DNA of 64,000 nucleotides from Pseudoxanthomonas sp. SL93. Lineage in GTDB: Bacteria > Pseudomonadota > Gammaproteobacteria > Xanthomonadales > Xanthomonadaceae. The notes beneath the pieces were generated by a model, which worked only from the letters and a program-made list of their open reading frames with translations, was not told the origin of the DNA and made no database searches. Of this stretch, positions 52,876 through 63,916 are shown piece by piece. The position numbers were made by a program, and so were the translations under genes. Location of the stretch: NCBI RefSeq assembly GCF_026625825.1, contig NZ_CP113065.1, forward strand, positions 2,232,001 to 2,296,000. The letters run 5' to 3'. Position 1 is the first letter of the stretch. Each line of letters opens with the position of its first letter.

Positions 52876-53454
52876 TCAGCCGACTTCCTTTGCCGGCGAC
52901 AGCGCCTCGATCAGGCGGCTGAACACCTCGTCCAGCGAACCCACGCCGTCCACGACGGTCAGCTGGCCGTGCTGGCGGTAGTAGTCGATCACCGGGGCGG
53001 TCTGGCTGGTGTACTTGTCCAGGCGGTTGCGCACCACCTCGGGCGTGTCGTCGTCGCGGCCTTCGGCGGCGGCGCGGCCTGCGATGCGCTCCACCAGCAG
53101 TTCGGCCGGCACTTCCAGCTGCACGGCGTAATCCATCGGCTGGCCGATCCGGGTGAGCAGCGTGCCCAGCGCGTCGGCCTGGGCCTGGTTGCGGGGGTAG
53201 CCGTCGAGGATGAACCCATTGGCGGTGTCGGGGCGGGCGAAACGGTCTTCCAGCATGCCCAGCAGGATCTCGTCGCTGACGAAGTCGCCGCGGGCCATGA
53301 CTTCCTTGGCCTGCAGGCCCAGCGGGCTGCCGGCGGCCACTTCGGCGCGCAGCAGGTCACCGGTGGAGATGTGCGGTACCTGCAGGTATTCCTTCAGACG
53401 CGCTGCCTGAGTGCCCTTGCCCGACCCGGGGGGGCCCAGTAGAACCAATCGCAT
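52876..53454 (-). CDS. adk: Adenylate kinase
   Basis: Adk interconverts ATP, ADP and AMP. The 192-aa protein has the P-loop GPPGSGKGTQA, the AMP-binding ISTGDLLRAEV and LDGYPRNQAQAD segments, and a short LID (GRAAAEGRDDDTPEV) without the zinc-binding cysteines of long-type Adk. Length is at the usual short-form size. It is divergent from pfp, the gene order seen in Xanthomonas. Confidence 0.95.
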   Translation of the reverse strand: MRLVLLGPPGSGKGTQAARLKEYLQVPHISTGDLLRAEVAAGSPLGLQAKEVMARGDFVSDEILLGMLEDRFARPDTANGFILDGYPRNQAQADALGTLLTRIGQPMDYAVQLEVPAELLVERIAGRAAAEGRDDDTPEVVRNRLDKYTSQTAPVIDYYRQHGQLTVVDGVGSLDEVFSRLIEALSPAKEVG

Positions 53455-53574
53455 TGTGTAACTCCCGAACTAGAATCCTGCTGGCGGATGGCAGAACGGG
53501 CGCCCACGCGCCGCGCTGCACCGCGACATATGTGTGAAGCTTACCGCATCCCGGCAACGCGGAACGAACCCAAG

Positions 53575-54831
53575 ATGGCTACAGGCACCCTACTTTATGC
53601 GCAGTCCGGCGGCGTCACCGCCGTCATCAATGCCTCCGCAGCGGCGGTCATCACCGAAGCCCGGTCCCGCAAGGTCAAGGTGCTGGCGGCCCGCAACGGC
53701 ATCCTGGGCGCCCTGCGCGAGGAGCTGATCGACACCAGCAAGGAGTCGGCGGCGGCCATCCGCGCGCTGGCCCACACGCCGGGCGGCGCCTTCGGCAGCT
53801 GCCGCGTCAAGCTGAAATCGCTGGAGGCCGACCGGGCCAGGTACGAGCGCCTGCTGGCCGTGCTGAAAGCGCACGACGTGCGCTACTTCCTCTACAACGG
53901 CGGCAACGACTCGGCGGATACCGCCTGGAAGGTGTCGCAGCTGGCGCAGGCCTTCGACTACCCGCTGACCTGCATCGGCGTACCGAAGACGGTCGACAAC
54001 GACCTGGCCGTCACCGACACCTGCCCGGGTTTCGGTTCGGCCGCCAAGTACACCGCCGTGTCGGTGCGCGAAGCCGCGCTGGACGTGGCCGCGATGGCCG
54101 AGACCTCGACCAAGGTCTTCGTCTACGAGGCCATGGGCCGCCACGCCGGCTGGCTGGCCGCCGCGGCCGGGCTGGCGGGCGACCACGCGGACGTCGCGCC
54201 GCACCTGATCCTGTTCCCGGAACGCCCCTACGACGAGGCTGATTTCCTCAAGCAGGTCAAGAAGACCGTGGACCGCGTGGGCTGGTGCGTGGTGGTGGCC
54301 AGCGAAGGCATCCAGCACGCCGACGGCCGTTTCGTCGCCGACGCCGGTGGTGGCAAGGACTCGTTCGGGCATACGCAGCTGGGCGGCGTGGCTTCGTTTC
54401 TGGCCGGTCGCGTCAAGGACGAACTGGGCATGAAGGTGCACTGGACCCTGCCCGACTACCTGCAGCGTTCCGCGCGCCACATCGCCTCGAAGACCGACTG
54501 GGAGCAGGCGCAGGCCGTCGGCAAGGCCGCGGTGCAGTTCGCCCTGAAAGGACAGAACGCGGTGATGCCGGTGATCGTCCGCACCTCGGATGCCCCATTC
54601 CGCTGGAAGATCGAGGCCGCACCGCTCAGCAAGGTGGCCAACCACGAGAAGAAGTTCCCGCCCGCCTTCATCCGCAAGGACGGCTACGGCATCACCCCGG
54701 CTGCGCGGAAGTACCTGCAGCCGCTGATCCGCGGCGAAGCCTATCCCCCCTACGGTACCGACGGCCTGCCCAAATACGTGTCGCTGAAGAACGTGGCGGT
54801 GAAGAAGAAGTTGCCTGCCTGGGAGGGCTGA
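53575..54831 (+). CDS. pfp: Pyrophosphate-dependent 6-phosphofructokinase
   Basis: The enzyme phosphorylates fructose-6-phosphate reversibly with PPi instead of ATP. The 418-aa PFK-fold protein has GGNDSADTAWK where ATP-PFKs have GGDGS. PKTVDNDL carries the Lys and Asp pattern linked to PPi use, and the MGRHAGWLAAA block follows. ATG 53575 is the first start at the conserved N-terminus (TLLYAQSGGVTAVIN). It sits 3-4 kb from a PPi-driven proton pump, so both enzymes connect to the cell PPi pool. Confidence 0.93.
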   Translation: MATGTLLYAQSGGVTAVINASAAAVITEARSRKVKVLAARNGILGALREELIDTSKESAAAIRALAHTPGGAFGSCRVKLKSLEADRARYERLLAVLKAHDVRYFLYNGGNDSADTAWKVSQLAQAFDYPLTCIGVPKTVDNDLAVTDTCPGFGSAAKYTAVSVREAALDVAAMAETSTKVFVYEAMGRHAGWLAAAAGLAGDHADVAPHLILFPERPYDEADFLKQVKKTVDRVGWCVVVASEGIQHADGRFVADAGGGKDSFGHTQLGGVASFLAGRVKDELGMKVHWTLPDYLQRSARHIASKTDWEQAQAVGKAAVQFALKGQNAVMPVIVRTSDAPFRWKIEAAPLSKVANHEKKFPPAFIRKDGYGITPAARKYLQPLIRGEAYPPYGTDGLPKYVSLKNVAVKKKLPAWEG

Positions 54832-54838
54832 TCGCCTG

Positions 54839-55228
54839 ATGGGCATCCGCATCGTCCGCCTAGGCAGTCCGCGCGCGGAGAACGAAGGCCTGCGCATCGG
54901 CACGGTGCGCAGGCCGCCACGTGGCGTGCCGAAGGCGGCGTTCGCGGTGCAGGACTGGTATGACGTGTGGTACCCGAATCTCGCCCCGAGTGCGGAGCTG
55001 GTGAAACAGGCGCAGGTCGCGCAGACAGCAAAGGACTGGGCCACGTTCGCAAAGAGGTACAGGGCCGAGATGGCTGCGCCCGAGAATGCGAAAACCCTTG
55101 ACGTGCTGGCGGCCCTTTCGCACCAGACGAACTTCTCTGTCGGCTGCTACTGCGAGGATGAGGCACGCTGCCACCGCTCGGTGCTGCGCGAGCTGCTCCG
55201 CGACCACGGCGCCTGCCTCTCACCTTAA
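54839..55228 (+). CDS. DUF488 family protein
   Basis: A 129-aa DUF488 protein. The family pattern is clear: RIVRLGSPRAENEGLRIGTV at the start and the C-terminal VGCYCEDEARCHRSVLRELL with its paired Cys and His. Some members are thought to bind metals or nucleic acid, but no activity is established. ATG 54839 lies 7 nt after the pfp stop, so it is probably cotranscribed with pfp. Confidence 0.87.
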   Translation: MGIRIVRLGSPRAENEGLRIGTVRRPPRGVPKAAFAVQDWYDVWYPNLAPSAELVKQAQVAQTAKDWATFAKRYRAEMAAPENAKTLDVLAALSHQTNFSVGCYCEDEARCHRSVLRELLRDHGACLSP

Positions 55229-55297
55229 AACCTCTCACGTTACGGAAGCTTGGCGACGGCCGGCCGATGCGCTAGCGTAACGGTCAGGGGGAACACC

Positions 55298-55999
55298 ATG
55301 CATCGTGCAGCGAACGGTATCGCCGCCAGCCTGTTCGGGTTGGCGTTGTCAGGGACGTGTCATGCACAGGAAGCGGCGGCGCTGACGCCACACGCGCCCG
55401 CGGGCGCGCCCGCGCCCGCGCCCGCGCCCGCGCCGACCCTACCCCATGACGGATCCGCACCCGCCTGCTGCGTACTGGCGGATGGCACCATCGTGACTTT
55501 CGAATTGCTCGACCCGATCAGTTCGGCGCGCGCCCAGCGCGGTGAGCACTTCCGCATGAGACTGATCGAAGGCTTGGCCGTGCAGGGCGTCACCGTCGTG
55601 CCTGCCGGCACCGAAGGCGTGGGCGAAATCGTGCATGCCGAACGGTCGCGCGGCGGCGGCAAGCCCGGCGAACTGCTCTTGGCGGCCCGTCACCTGCAAC
55701 TGCGCGACCGCGTGATCAAGCTGCGGGGATTCAAGCTGGGCGGAAGCGGTCGGGATACCAGCCATGTCGCCGTCGGCCTCGCCGTGGCCATCGGCCCCTT
55801 CGCGCAGTTCGTCCACGGCAAGGAAATCGAGATACCGGCGCACACCACCGGCACCGCGAAACTGGGCGAAACCGTGCAACTGCTCCCCTCTACCGATGCC
55901 CTGCTAGCGCCTTCCACGGTATTGCCCTCGGCGACGCCCGCCACCGATCCCCCGCAGAACACCCCCGCATCTACCGACCCATCCACTCTCGAGGAGTAA
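55298..55999 (+). CDS. Exported protein with an Ala-Pro repeat linker
   Basis: A 233-aa exported protein of unknown family. The signal peptide is residues 1-23 (ends CHAQ). A low-complexity Ala-Pro stretch follows (encoded by a GCGCCC tandem repeat, 55406-55434), a likely flexible wall-spanning linker. The folded part (about 60-210) is beta-rich (GTIVTFELLDPISSARAQRG; ITHLQLRDRVIKLRGFKL-like segment). GGGGGA lies 6 nt before ATG 55298. A DUF2846 gene follows immediately, 5 nt downstream. Confidence 0.7.
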   Translation: MHRAANGIAASLFGLALSGTCHAQEAAALTPHAPAGAPAPAPAPAPTLPHDGSAPACCVLADGTIVTFELLDPISSARAQRGEHFRMRLIEGLAVQGVTVVPAGTEGVGEIVHAERSRGGGKPGELLLAARHLQLRDRVIKLRGFKLGGSGRDTSHVAVGLAVAIGPFAQFVHGKEIEIPAHTTGTAKLGETVQLLPSTDALLAPSTVLPSATPATDPPQNTPASTDPSTLEE

Positions 56000-56004
56000 T
56001 GCCC

Positions 56005-56508
56005 ATGCGTCACCCGTTGAACCGCACCTGCTTATTGTTCGCCCTCCTGTTGCCCGCTGCCGTGCAGGCCCAGGACGCGACCGCGCCTGCCGCAAGCGAG
56101 CAAGCCGTCGCCGCCACCGCCGCCGACACGCCGGCCGCCGCTGCGGTACCTGCGCCGCTCGCCAACGGCCTGATCGCCGCACCGCCGGAGGGCAAGGGGC
56201 AGATCGTGTTCTTCCGCGAGAAGAAGTTCGCCGGCGCCGCCGTCCGCTACAAGGTGCGCGAAGGCGAGACCGAACTGGGCAAGCTCAGCAGCGGTAGTTA
56301 CTTCGTCCACGTGACCGAGCCCGGCGCGCACCAGTACACGGTGCACTCGGAAGCCAAGGACGTGCTGAACATCGAAGTGGAAGCGGGTGAAACCTACTAC
56401 GTGCTGGGTTCGGTCACGATGGGCATCTTCGCCGGTCGTCCGAACCTGTCGCCGTCGGACGAAGCCATCTTTTCGGGCATGTCCAAAGACCTGAAGGTCG
56501 CCAAGTAG
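56005..56508 (+). CDS. Exported DUF2846 domain protein
   Basis: A 167-aa exported protein. The signal peptide ends near VQAQ (residue 21), then an Ala/Pro linker precedes a DUF2846 domain (KGQIVFFREKKFAGAAVRYK; GSYFVHVTEPGAHQYTVHSE; EVEAGETYYV). These proteins are usually envelope lipoproteins or periplasmic proteins of unknown role. ATG 56005 is preferred because GGAG is 8 nt upstream; ATG 55999 overlaps the preceding stop. It follows the Ala-Pro-linker protein gene. Confidence 0.82.
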   Translation: MRHPLNRTCLLFALLLPAAVQAQDATAPAASEQAVAATAADTPAAAAVPAPLANGLIAAPPEGKGQIVFFREKKFAGAAVRYKVREGETELGKLSSGSYFVHVTEPGAHQYTVHSEAKDVLNIEVEAGETYYVLGSVTMGIFAGRPNLSPSDEAIFSGMSKDLKVAK

Positions 56509-56683
56509 GCGGACGAGGGTTCCCGCGCATCGCCACGACCGAGGGTGTCGAGGGCGATGCGCGTCCTGCCGGAACCAGGCACGTCCACTGTCCCAGGTGG
56601 AGCCATGACGTTGGGCACGCATGCCGATCGCCCATTGGGACTAGAGTGCGCGTGTTCCGGTCGGACCACGCGAGGAAATCGTC

Positions 56684-56821
56684 ATGGCCAAGAAGATCCT
56701 GATAGGCATGCTGTCCGTCGCCATCGCCTGCGCCATCGCCAGCGCGGGCTACGCATTCGGCAGGCACCTGGCGCAACGGGACGGTGCGCCGGGAACTTCC
56801 AGCGTGCGACCGGCACCGTGA
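56684..56821 (+). CDS. 45-aa single-span membrane protein
   Basis: A short but convincing gene: GAGGAA lies 7 nt before ATG 56684, and the 45 residues contain one hydrophobic segment (ILIGMLSVAIACAIASAGYA) after a basic start MAKK. The polar tail is short. The family is not recognised. It falls between DUF2846 and DUF4440 genes on the same strand. Confidence 0.6.
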   Translation: MAKKILIGMLSVAIACAIASAGYAFGRHLAQRDGAPGTSSVRPAP

Positions 56822-56861
56822 GCAGCCCTATGAAACGCCACATTGCGCTCAGGCGAGACAC

Positions 56862-57236
56862 ATGATGCAACTGATTTCCGAACTGAGGGCATTGGAGAGC
56901 GAACTCCACCATCCCGGTGCAGCCTGCACGCGGGACAAGCTCGAAAGCCTGCTGCATCCGGAGTTCCACGAGGTGGCACGTTCGGGGCGACGCTATACGC
57001 GCCAGATCGTCATCGATTATCTGGCAGCACGCACGCAGATTGCCCCTGTCGTCAACGAGGCCCATCAGTTGCAGACACTGGCGCCCGATTGGGCGTTGCT
57101 GACCTATCGCTCGGAAGAAATCGCCCACGACGGCACGCGTTTCAACGCGGCGCTACGCGCCTCACTGTGGACGCGCACGCCAGCAGGCTGGCAACTCTTC
57201 TACCACCACGGCACGCCTGAGCACCTCGGCTCCTGA
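56862..57236 (+). CDS. DUF4440 (SnoaL-like) protein
   Basis: A 124-aa SnoaL/NTF2-like protein of the DUF4440 type. The helix-turn start (LISELRALESELHH) and the HPEFHEVARSGRRYTRQIVI strand are characteristic, followed by ASLWTRTPAGWQLFYHHGTP at the end. Function not known; many members carry small ligands or are accessory domains. The start is ATG 56862 with a weak AGGCGAG site. Confidence 0.8.
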   Translation: MMQLISELRALESELHHPGAACTRDKLESLLHPEFHEVARSGRRYTRQIVIDYLAARTQIAPVVNEAHQLQTLAPDWALLTYRSEEIAHDGTRFNAALRASLWTRTPAGWQLFYHHGTPEHLGS

Positions 57237-57255
57237 CTCGGGCGATCCACCCGCA

Positions 57256-57780
57256 TCAGCGGCAGGCCTTCCCTTCCACCGTCATCTGCGCGGCAAACAG
57301 GGGCACCTGGGGCACGTTGCCGGCAGCGGCCTGCTGCTTGGCGTCTTCCAGATAGACGCGCGCCTGGCCTTGGGCGTCCAGCGTGGGTTTGGCGCTGGCG
57401 ACGGGCTTGCGCCACACGCGCACAACCGCCTGCTGCGACGGGCATGCGGCATTGGGCACCCGGATCTCGTCGTTGAAGGTCCAGCCCTTGGCCGTGGAAG
57501 GCTGCGCCTTGGCGAAGTCCACGAAGCGCGCACGCGGCTGGCATTGCGGACTGGTGCGCACCACGCCGTAGCGGTAGGGCTGGGCGGCATCGCCGGTGAA
57601 GGCGCCTTCCATCCGCGCGCAGGCCTCCGGGATCTGGCGAAGGCTGTGCACCGCGCCCACCGCCTGGGCGGTGATGGGGGCACGCTTGATCTCGGGCACC
57701 GGATCGGCTGCGAGGACGAGCGGGGAACACCCCAGCCAGAGGCCGGCAACCGCCAGTGCAACAGGGGCCGTCATTCGCAT
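57256..57780 (-). CDS. Exported protein of unknown function
   Basis: A 174-aa protein with a signal peptide (LALAVAGLWLGCSPLVLAAD within residues 5-26; GCSP could also be a lipobox Cys). The mature part has two or three conserved-looking Cys positions (PEACARMEG; SPQCQPRARF; PNAACPSQQ; EGKACR) and a beta-rich pattern. I do not recognise the family. AAGGAG lies 8 nt before ATG 57780. It is convergent with the DUF4440 gene and unlinked to hppA. Confidence 0.72.
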   Translation of the reverse strand: MRMTAPVALAVAGLWLGCSPLVLAADPVPEIKRAPITAQAVGAVHSLRQIPEACARMEGAFTGDAAQPYRYGVVRTSPQCQPRARFVDFAKAQPSTAKGWTFNDEIRVPNAACPSQQAVVRVWRKPVASAKPTLDAQGQARVYLEDAKQQAAAGNVPQVPLFAAQMTVEGKACR

Positions 57781-58032
57781 CGGGAACTCCTTCGGACATT
57801 CAGGCCGCAAAGGCTGGCATGGCCCGGCTGAACCGCCCCGTCACCGCTGGCGGGCCGCCCACCATCCGGTCATACTCGGGCCGGCTCCAGGGATTTGTCT
57901 GAACACGTCGGGTTTCGCGCTGCAGGGCATCGCAGCGGTCGAGTGCGCTCAATCGTTCAACAAGGCTCCACCGGGATTGGGTTGCACGTTCATGCGTTCG
58001 CTGGACTTCATCCATCAACCTTGGGAGGGGTC

Positions 58033-60456
<2,424 letters not shown>

Positions 60457-60479
60457 GGCCTGCCTCGGCCTGAAACGGG

Positions 60480-60509
60480 AAAGGCGGCCGCTGGCCGCCT
60501 TTCTTTTTT
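60480..60509 (+). terminator. Terminator after hppA
   Basis: AAAGGCGGCC (60480-60489) pairs with GGCCGCCTTT (60493-60502), loop GCT, and is followed by CTTTTTT. A strong intrinsic terminator 24 nt after the hppA stop. Confidence 0.92.
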
Positions 60510-60522
60510 CCTCAGCGTGGCA

Positions 60523-61080
60523 TCACGGCCCCGGCTGCAAGGCCACCACCCTGACGTTGAAGTCCTTGCAGGCATCGTCCACGCAGATGCCGTTCACCCA
60601 GGCTTCGCCGTTGCCGAACATCACGCCCTTGTAGTTGACCATCAGCTGCGAGTACTTCTGCGTGGTGATGGCGCGCGCGATGTCGGGGGTGACGATGCGG
60701 TCGTACTCGCGTGCGAATTCCGCCGCGTCCGCGATCTTGAGGGGCTTGCCGTCGCGCACGGTATCGAACGGGTAGTCGACCAGCGCCGCCACCGCCGCGG
60801 CGTCGCGTGCCGCGACGGCCTGCTGCAGCTGGCGGATCACCGGTTCATAGCGCGCGTGGTCGCCCAGCGCATCATCGATGGCCTGGTTGACGGCGGTCGG
60901 GTCGTCCGGGGTGGCGGCGGCATCGGCAGGTACCGCGGAGGCTTCAGCCACAGGCGGCGCAGGCGGTGTGGTCGCCTTCGCCTCCGCGGGCGCAACGGCG
61001 GGCGCTTCGGGCGGGACACTTGCAGTCGGCTTGCAGGCAACCAGCAACAGCAACGCGGTGACAGCGATCTGCTTGTTCAT
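60523..61080 (-). CDS. Putative lipoprotein with a C-terminal folded domain
   Basis: A 185-aa lipoprotein: the signal peptide has lipobox LLLVAC. A Pro/Ala-rich linker (about 22-65) leads to a domain (YEPVIRQLQQAVAARDAAAV; DYPFDTVRDGKPLKIADAAE; MVNYKGVMFGNGEAWVNGIC) similar in pattern to other lipoproteins of unknown function. AGGA lies 8 nt before ATG 61080. It is convergent with hppA. Function unknown. Confidence 0.75.
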   Translation of the reverse strand: MNKQIAVTALLLLVACKPTASVPPEAPAVAPAEAKATTPPAPPVAEASAVPADAAATPDDPTAVNQAIDDALGDHARYEPVIRQLQQAVAARDAAAVAALVDYPFDTVRDGKPLKIADAAEFAREYDRIVTPDIARAITTQKYSQLMVNYKGVMFGNGEAWVNGICVDDACKDFNVRVVALQPGP

Positions 61081-61213
61081 CGTGTGCATCCTGAAAGAAG
61101 TGGGGCGCGGAGACGATCCATCCGTGCACGGCGCAGGAACCTGCGGTGCGCAGGCATGGTAACCATGCCGCCGTACCGGCGTCCGTTCGGGATTCGTTAT
61201 GCGCCCGACTGTC

Positions 61214-62239
61214 TCAGGACAGCGCGTCGGCCAGCACCTGCCGGCCCACCGCCACCGCTTCGGCATCCGCCGGCGCCAGCGTTTCGCCGCGTGCCTCGGC
61301 CTGCTGCTTCAGGTACACCGGGCAGTGCTCCATCATGTAGTCCACGTCGAACTTCATGCGCTCCACCAGGAAGTCGACGAATGCACGCACCTTGGGCGAC
61401 TGTACGTGCCCGCGCGGGAACACCGCGTTGAAGTCGTACTCCTGCCCGGCCCATCCGGCCAGCACGCGCTGCAGGTTGCCCTGCTCCAGGTACGGCTTGA
61501 CCATCACGTCCGCACCGATCATCAGGCCCTCTCCGCACAACAGCGCACCCTTGAGCGCGGCCGGATCGTTCGCCACCAGGATCGGATTGATCGGATAGTC
61601 CTGCTCGCCGTTGGCATCGCGCAGCGTCCACACGAAGCCGTTGCCGCGCCGGTTCTTCGGCATGGCCAGCACGCGATGGTGCTGCAGATCGTTCGGGTGC
61701 AGCGGTTCGCCATGGCGGGCCAGGTACTTGGGACTGGCATAGACCTGCGTGCGCAGCGTGCTGAGACGGCGCGCCACCAGGTTGGAATCGGGAAGGTTGC
61801 CGATGCGCAACGCCACGTCGATCTCGCCACCGATCAGGTCCAGGGTGTCGTTGGCCAGCAGCATTTCCACCCGCACTTCGGGATACTGGGAATGGAATTC
61901 GCCCAGCAGCGGCGCGATCTTGTCGATGCCGATGGAATACGGCGCGGTGAACCGCAGCCAGCCGCGCGGGCCGCCCTGCAGCTGGCTCACGGCGCTCTCG
62001 GCTTCGCTCAGCTCGCGCGCGATGCGCTGGCAGTGCTCGTAGTAGATGTTGCCTGCCTCGGTGAGGCCCAGCTTGCGGGTGGTCCGGTGCAGCAGTTGCG
62101 CACCCAGGCGGGTTTCGAGTTCCTGCACCTTGCGGCTGACGGTGGTCTTGGGCAGGCGCAGTGCGTTCGCGGCGGCGATGAAACTGCCCTGTTCAACCAC
62201 CTTGACGAAGATCAGGGTGTCGTTGAGATCGTGGCTCAT
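61214..62239 (-). CDS. LysR-family transcriptional regulator
   Basis: A 341-aa LTTR. The winged HTH (TLIFVKVVEQGSFIAAANAL; LPKTTVSRKVQELETRLGAQ) and the substrate-binding domain (PRGWLRFTAPYSIGIDKIAP; VALRIGNLPDSNLVARRLST) are standard. ATG 62239 gives the conserved MSHDLNDTLIF start. It is divergent from an SDR gene at 62.97 kb across a long intergenic region that holds a palindrome suited to a LysR site. Confidence 0.93.
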   Translation of the reverse strand: MSHDLNDTLIFVKVVEQGSFIAAANALRLPKTTVSRKVQELETRLGAQLLHRTTRKLGLTEAGNIYYEHCQRIARELSEAESAVSQLQGGPRGWLRFTAPYSIGIDKIAPLLGEFHSQYPEVRVEMLLANDTLDLIGGEIDVALRIGNLPDSNLVARRLSTLRTQVYASPKYLARHGEPLHPNDLQHHRVLAMPKNRRGNGFVWTLRDANGEQDYPINPILVANDPAALKGALLCGEGLMIGADVMVKPYLEQGNLQRVLAGWAGQEYDFNAVFPRGHVQSPKVRAFVDFLVERMKFDVDYMMEHCPVYLKQQAEARGETLAPADAEAVAVGRQVLADALS

Positions 62240-62722
62240 CGGGATGTCTCGGCTGGGGCGGACCACATTGGACCGCTGACGGGATGATTATTCCCCTTAA
62301 TCAGGACTAATCAAGTCCTCATTGCGGGCGTAACGTGACGACCTGTCCCCCGTCACCCGAGTTGCTGCCATGTTGCTGGCCCGCCTCTTCCACGCCCTCG
62401 ACCGCACCACACCCGCCTCGGAAGTCCTGCCTTCGCTGGCGAGTGCGGGGCTGAACCACTTGAAGTCACAGGGTTTCGCCGGCCCGTGGGCGTCACGCCG
62501 GCAGCAGTCGGGCGGTGCCCCGCGCTCGGGCTCCTCCCTCGGGCCTCTGGGTACGTATTCCGGGATTATCCCGAAGACGGGAGTATTCATCCCATGAACG
62601 GGACATTCGCGTATGACGTTCCGACCAGCGGCAGCTGCCTGAAGGTGCTGCTGCAGGATCAGGCAATCCATGGGCAGGATCCGGATATCACCACGGGCGC
62701 ACCGGCCGGCAAGCTTTCCGCC
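62240..62722. other. Long intergenic region upstream of the LysR and SDR genes
   Basis: The 483-bp region has no supported gene. It holds the inverted repeat AGGACT-N5-AGTCCT (62303-62319) and the 13-bp palindrome CGGGATTATCCCG (62561-62573). Confidence 0.5.
62303..62319. promoter_or_regulatory. Candidate LysR operator
   Basis: AGGACT-N5-AGTCCT is a perfect inverted repeat 64 nt upstream of the LysR start codon, a position and shape typical of LTTR autoregulatory sites. Confidence 0.5.
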
Positions 62723-62977
62723 ATGCCCTCCCCCTCTCCCTTCCAGCGCCTGGCGCGCTGGTCCGCGCAGCTGTTCCGCACGCTGGCCGGCCCGTCGTCT
62801 CCCTCCCCCGCGACGGGCCGGTCCACCGTGCGCCTGCCGGTGTCCGGCAGGTCGCTGGGCTTCCGCGAGTTCACCGCGCCGCGCCGCGCCCTGTCTGCAG
62901 CCGCGTTGCCGCTGCGGGTGAAGTCGGCCGCCTTCAGCACGCGCATCGTGTCGCGCCGCGAAGGACGTGCCTCGTGA
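62723..62977 (+). CDS. Small basic protein upstream of the SDR gene, doubtful
   Basis: An 84-aa frame rich in Arg, Ser and Pro (PSPSPFQRLARWSAQLFRTL), ending with RIVSRREGRAS. Its TGA overlaps the GTG start of the SDR gene, which is the main reason to list it. No strong ribosome site and no recognised family. A longer frame to ATG 62594 is possible. It may be a translated leader for the SDR gene. Confidence 0.35.
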   Translation: MPSPSPFQRLARWSAQLFRTLAGPSSPSPATGRSTVRLPVSGRSLGFREFTAPRRALSAAALPLRVKSAAFSTRIVSRREGRAS

Positions 62978-63774
62978 ACACCGCGCTCACCCCAGGCGCC
63001 CTGGTGCTCGGTGCCGGCGGCACGGTCGGCTTCGGCGTGGTCGGTGCATTGCTGGAGGCCGGCAGCCCGGTGTTCGCGGTGGGCCGCGACGGCCCGCGCA
63101 TGGCCGCGCTGGCCGAACACTTCGCCGACGAGCCCGGCCTGGAACTGCTGCACTCGCCCTGTATCCATGATGACCGCGAGGCCGCGCGCTTGGCCGACCA
63201 GGTCCGTGCGCGCGGGCGTCCGCTGCGGGCGGTGTTCGCCAGCATCGGCACGCCCCTGCAGAGCGGCCGCCTGCTGGACCAGCCGGCGTCGCTGCTGCTG
63301 GAGAAGCTGGAAGCCGACCTGATCCCGCACCTGGCCGCGGCGCGCCACCTCATTCCGCTGCTGGCGGAGAACAACGCCGGCACCGCGCACTACGTGCTGA
63401 TCGGCGGACCGTATGCGGAACGCGGCTGGTCGGGTTACGGCCACGCGTCGGTGACCGGCGCCGCGATGCGGATGCTGACGCAGGTGCTGCATGAGGAAGC
63501 CAACGGCCTGGGCGTGCGCGTACAGCTGCTGTCGGTCGACAAACCGATCTGCACGCCGGACAACCTGGTGAATGCCTGCGCCGAATGGCCGAATGCCCTG
63601 GCGGTGGGTCGCAGCGCGGTATCGCTGCTGACGCGCACGAAGGAAGCCGCCAAGCCGATCGTGCCGTACTCCGCCCGCGATGCCGCGCCGCCCGACACCA
63701 TGCTGGCGTCGGATGTCGAAGACGCGCTTTGGGCCGTGGCCGGTGTCCGTCGCAACGGACGCACCTCCGCATGA
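62974..63774 (+). CDS. SDR-family NAD(P)-binding protein
   Basis: A 266-aa Rossmann-fold protein. The N-terminal strand LVLGAGGTVGFGVVGALLEA has the nucleotide-binding glycine pattern. Later, AVFASIGTP, YVLIGGPYAERGWSGYGHAS and RVQLLSVDKPICTPDNLV follow an SDR plan, but the Tyr-x-x-x-Lys pair is not clear (GYGHAS in its place), so it may be an atypical SDR or NAD-binding sensor. The start is GTG 62974, overlapping the preceding small frame. The divergent LysR gene is the likely regulator. Confidence 0.75.
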   Translation: MNTALTPGALVLGAGGTVGFGVVGALLEAGSPVFAVGRDGPRMAALAEHFADEPGLELLHSPCIHDDREAARLADQVRARGRPLRAVFASIGTPLQSGRLLDQPASLLLEKLEADLIPHLAAARHLIPLLAENNAGTAHYVLIGGPYAERGWSGYGHASVTGAAMRMLTQVLHEEANGLGVRVQLLSVDKPICTPDNLVNACAEWPNALAVGRSAVSLLTRTKEAAKPIVPYSARDAAPPDTMLASDVEDALWAVAGVRRNGRTSA

Positions 63775-63916
63775 TGTCACGGCCCAACGCCCTGCCACGT
63801 CCTTGCCTGCATCGGCGACATCGCGCGCACGGGCTTGACCTCAACCGGACTTCAGGCCGCATCTTCCCGCCCACTGTTTTCAGTACCCCGCCCTCTCCCC
63901 CACGAGACCACCACCC

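Noticed and set aside
57895..58032. Upstream extension of hppA by 46 codons
   Set aside because: GGGAGGGG immediately before ATG 58033 and the family N-terminus favour the shorter start.
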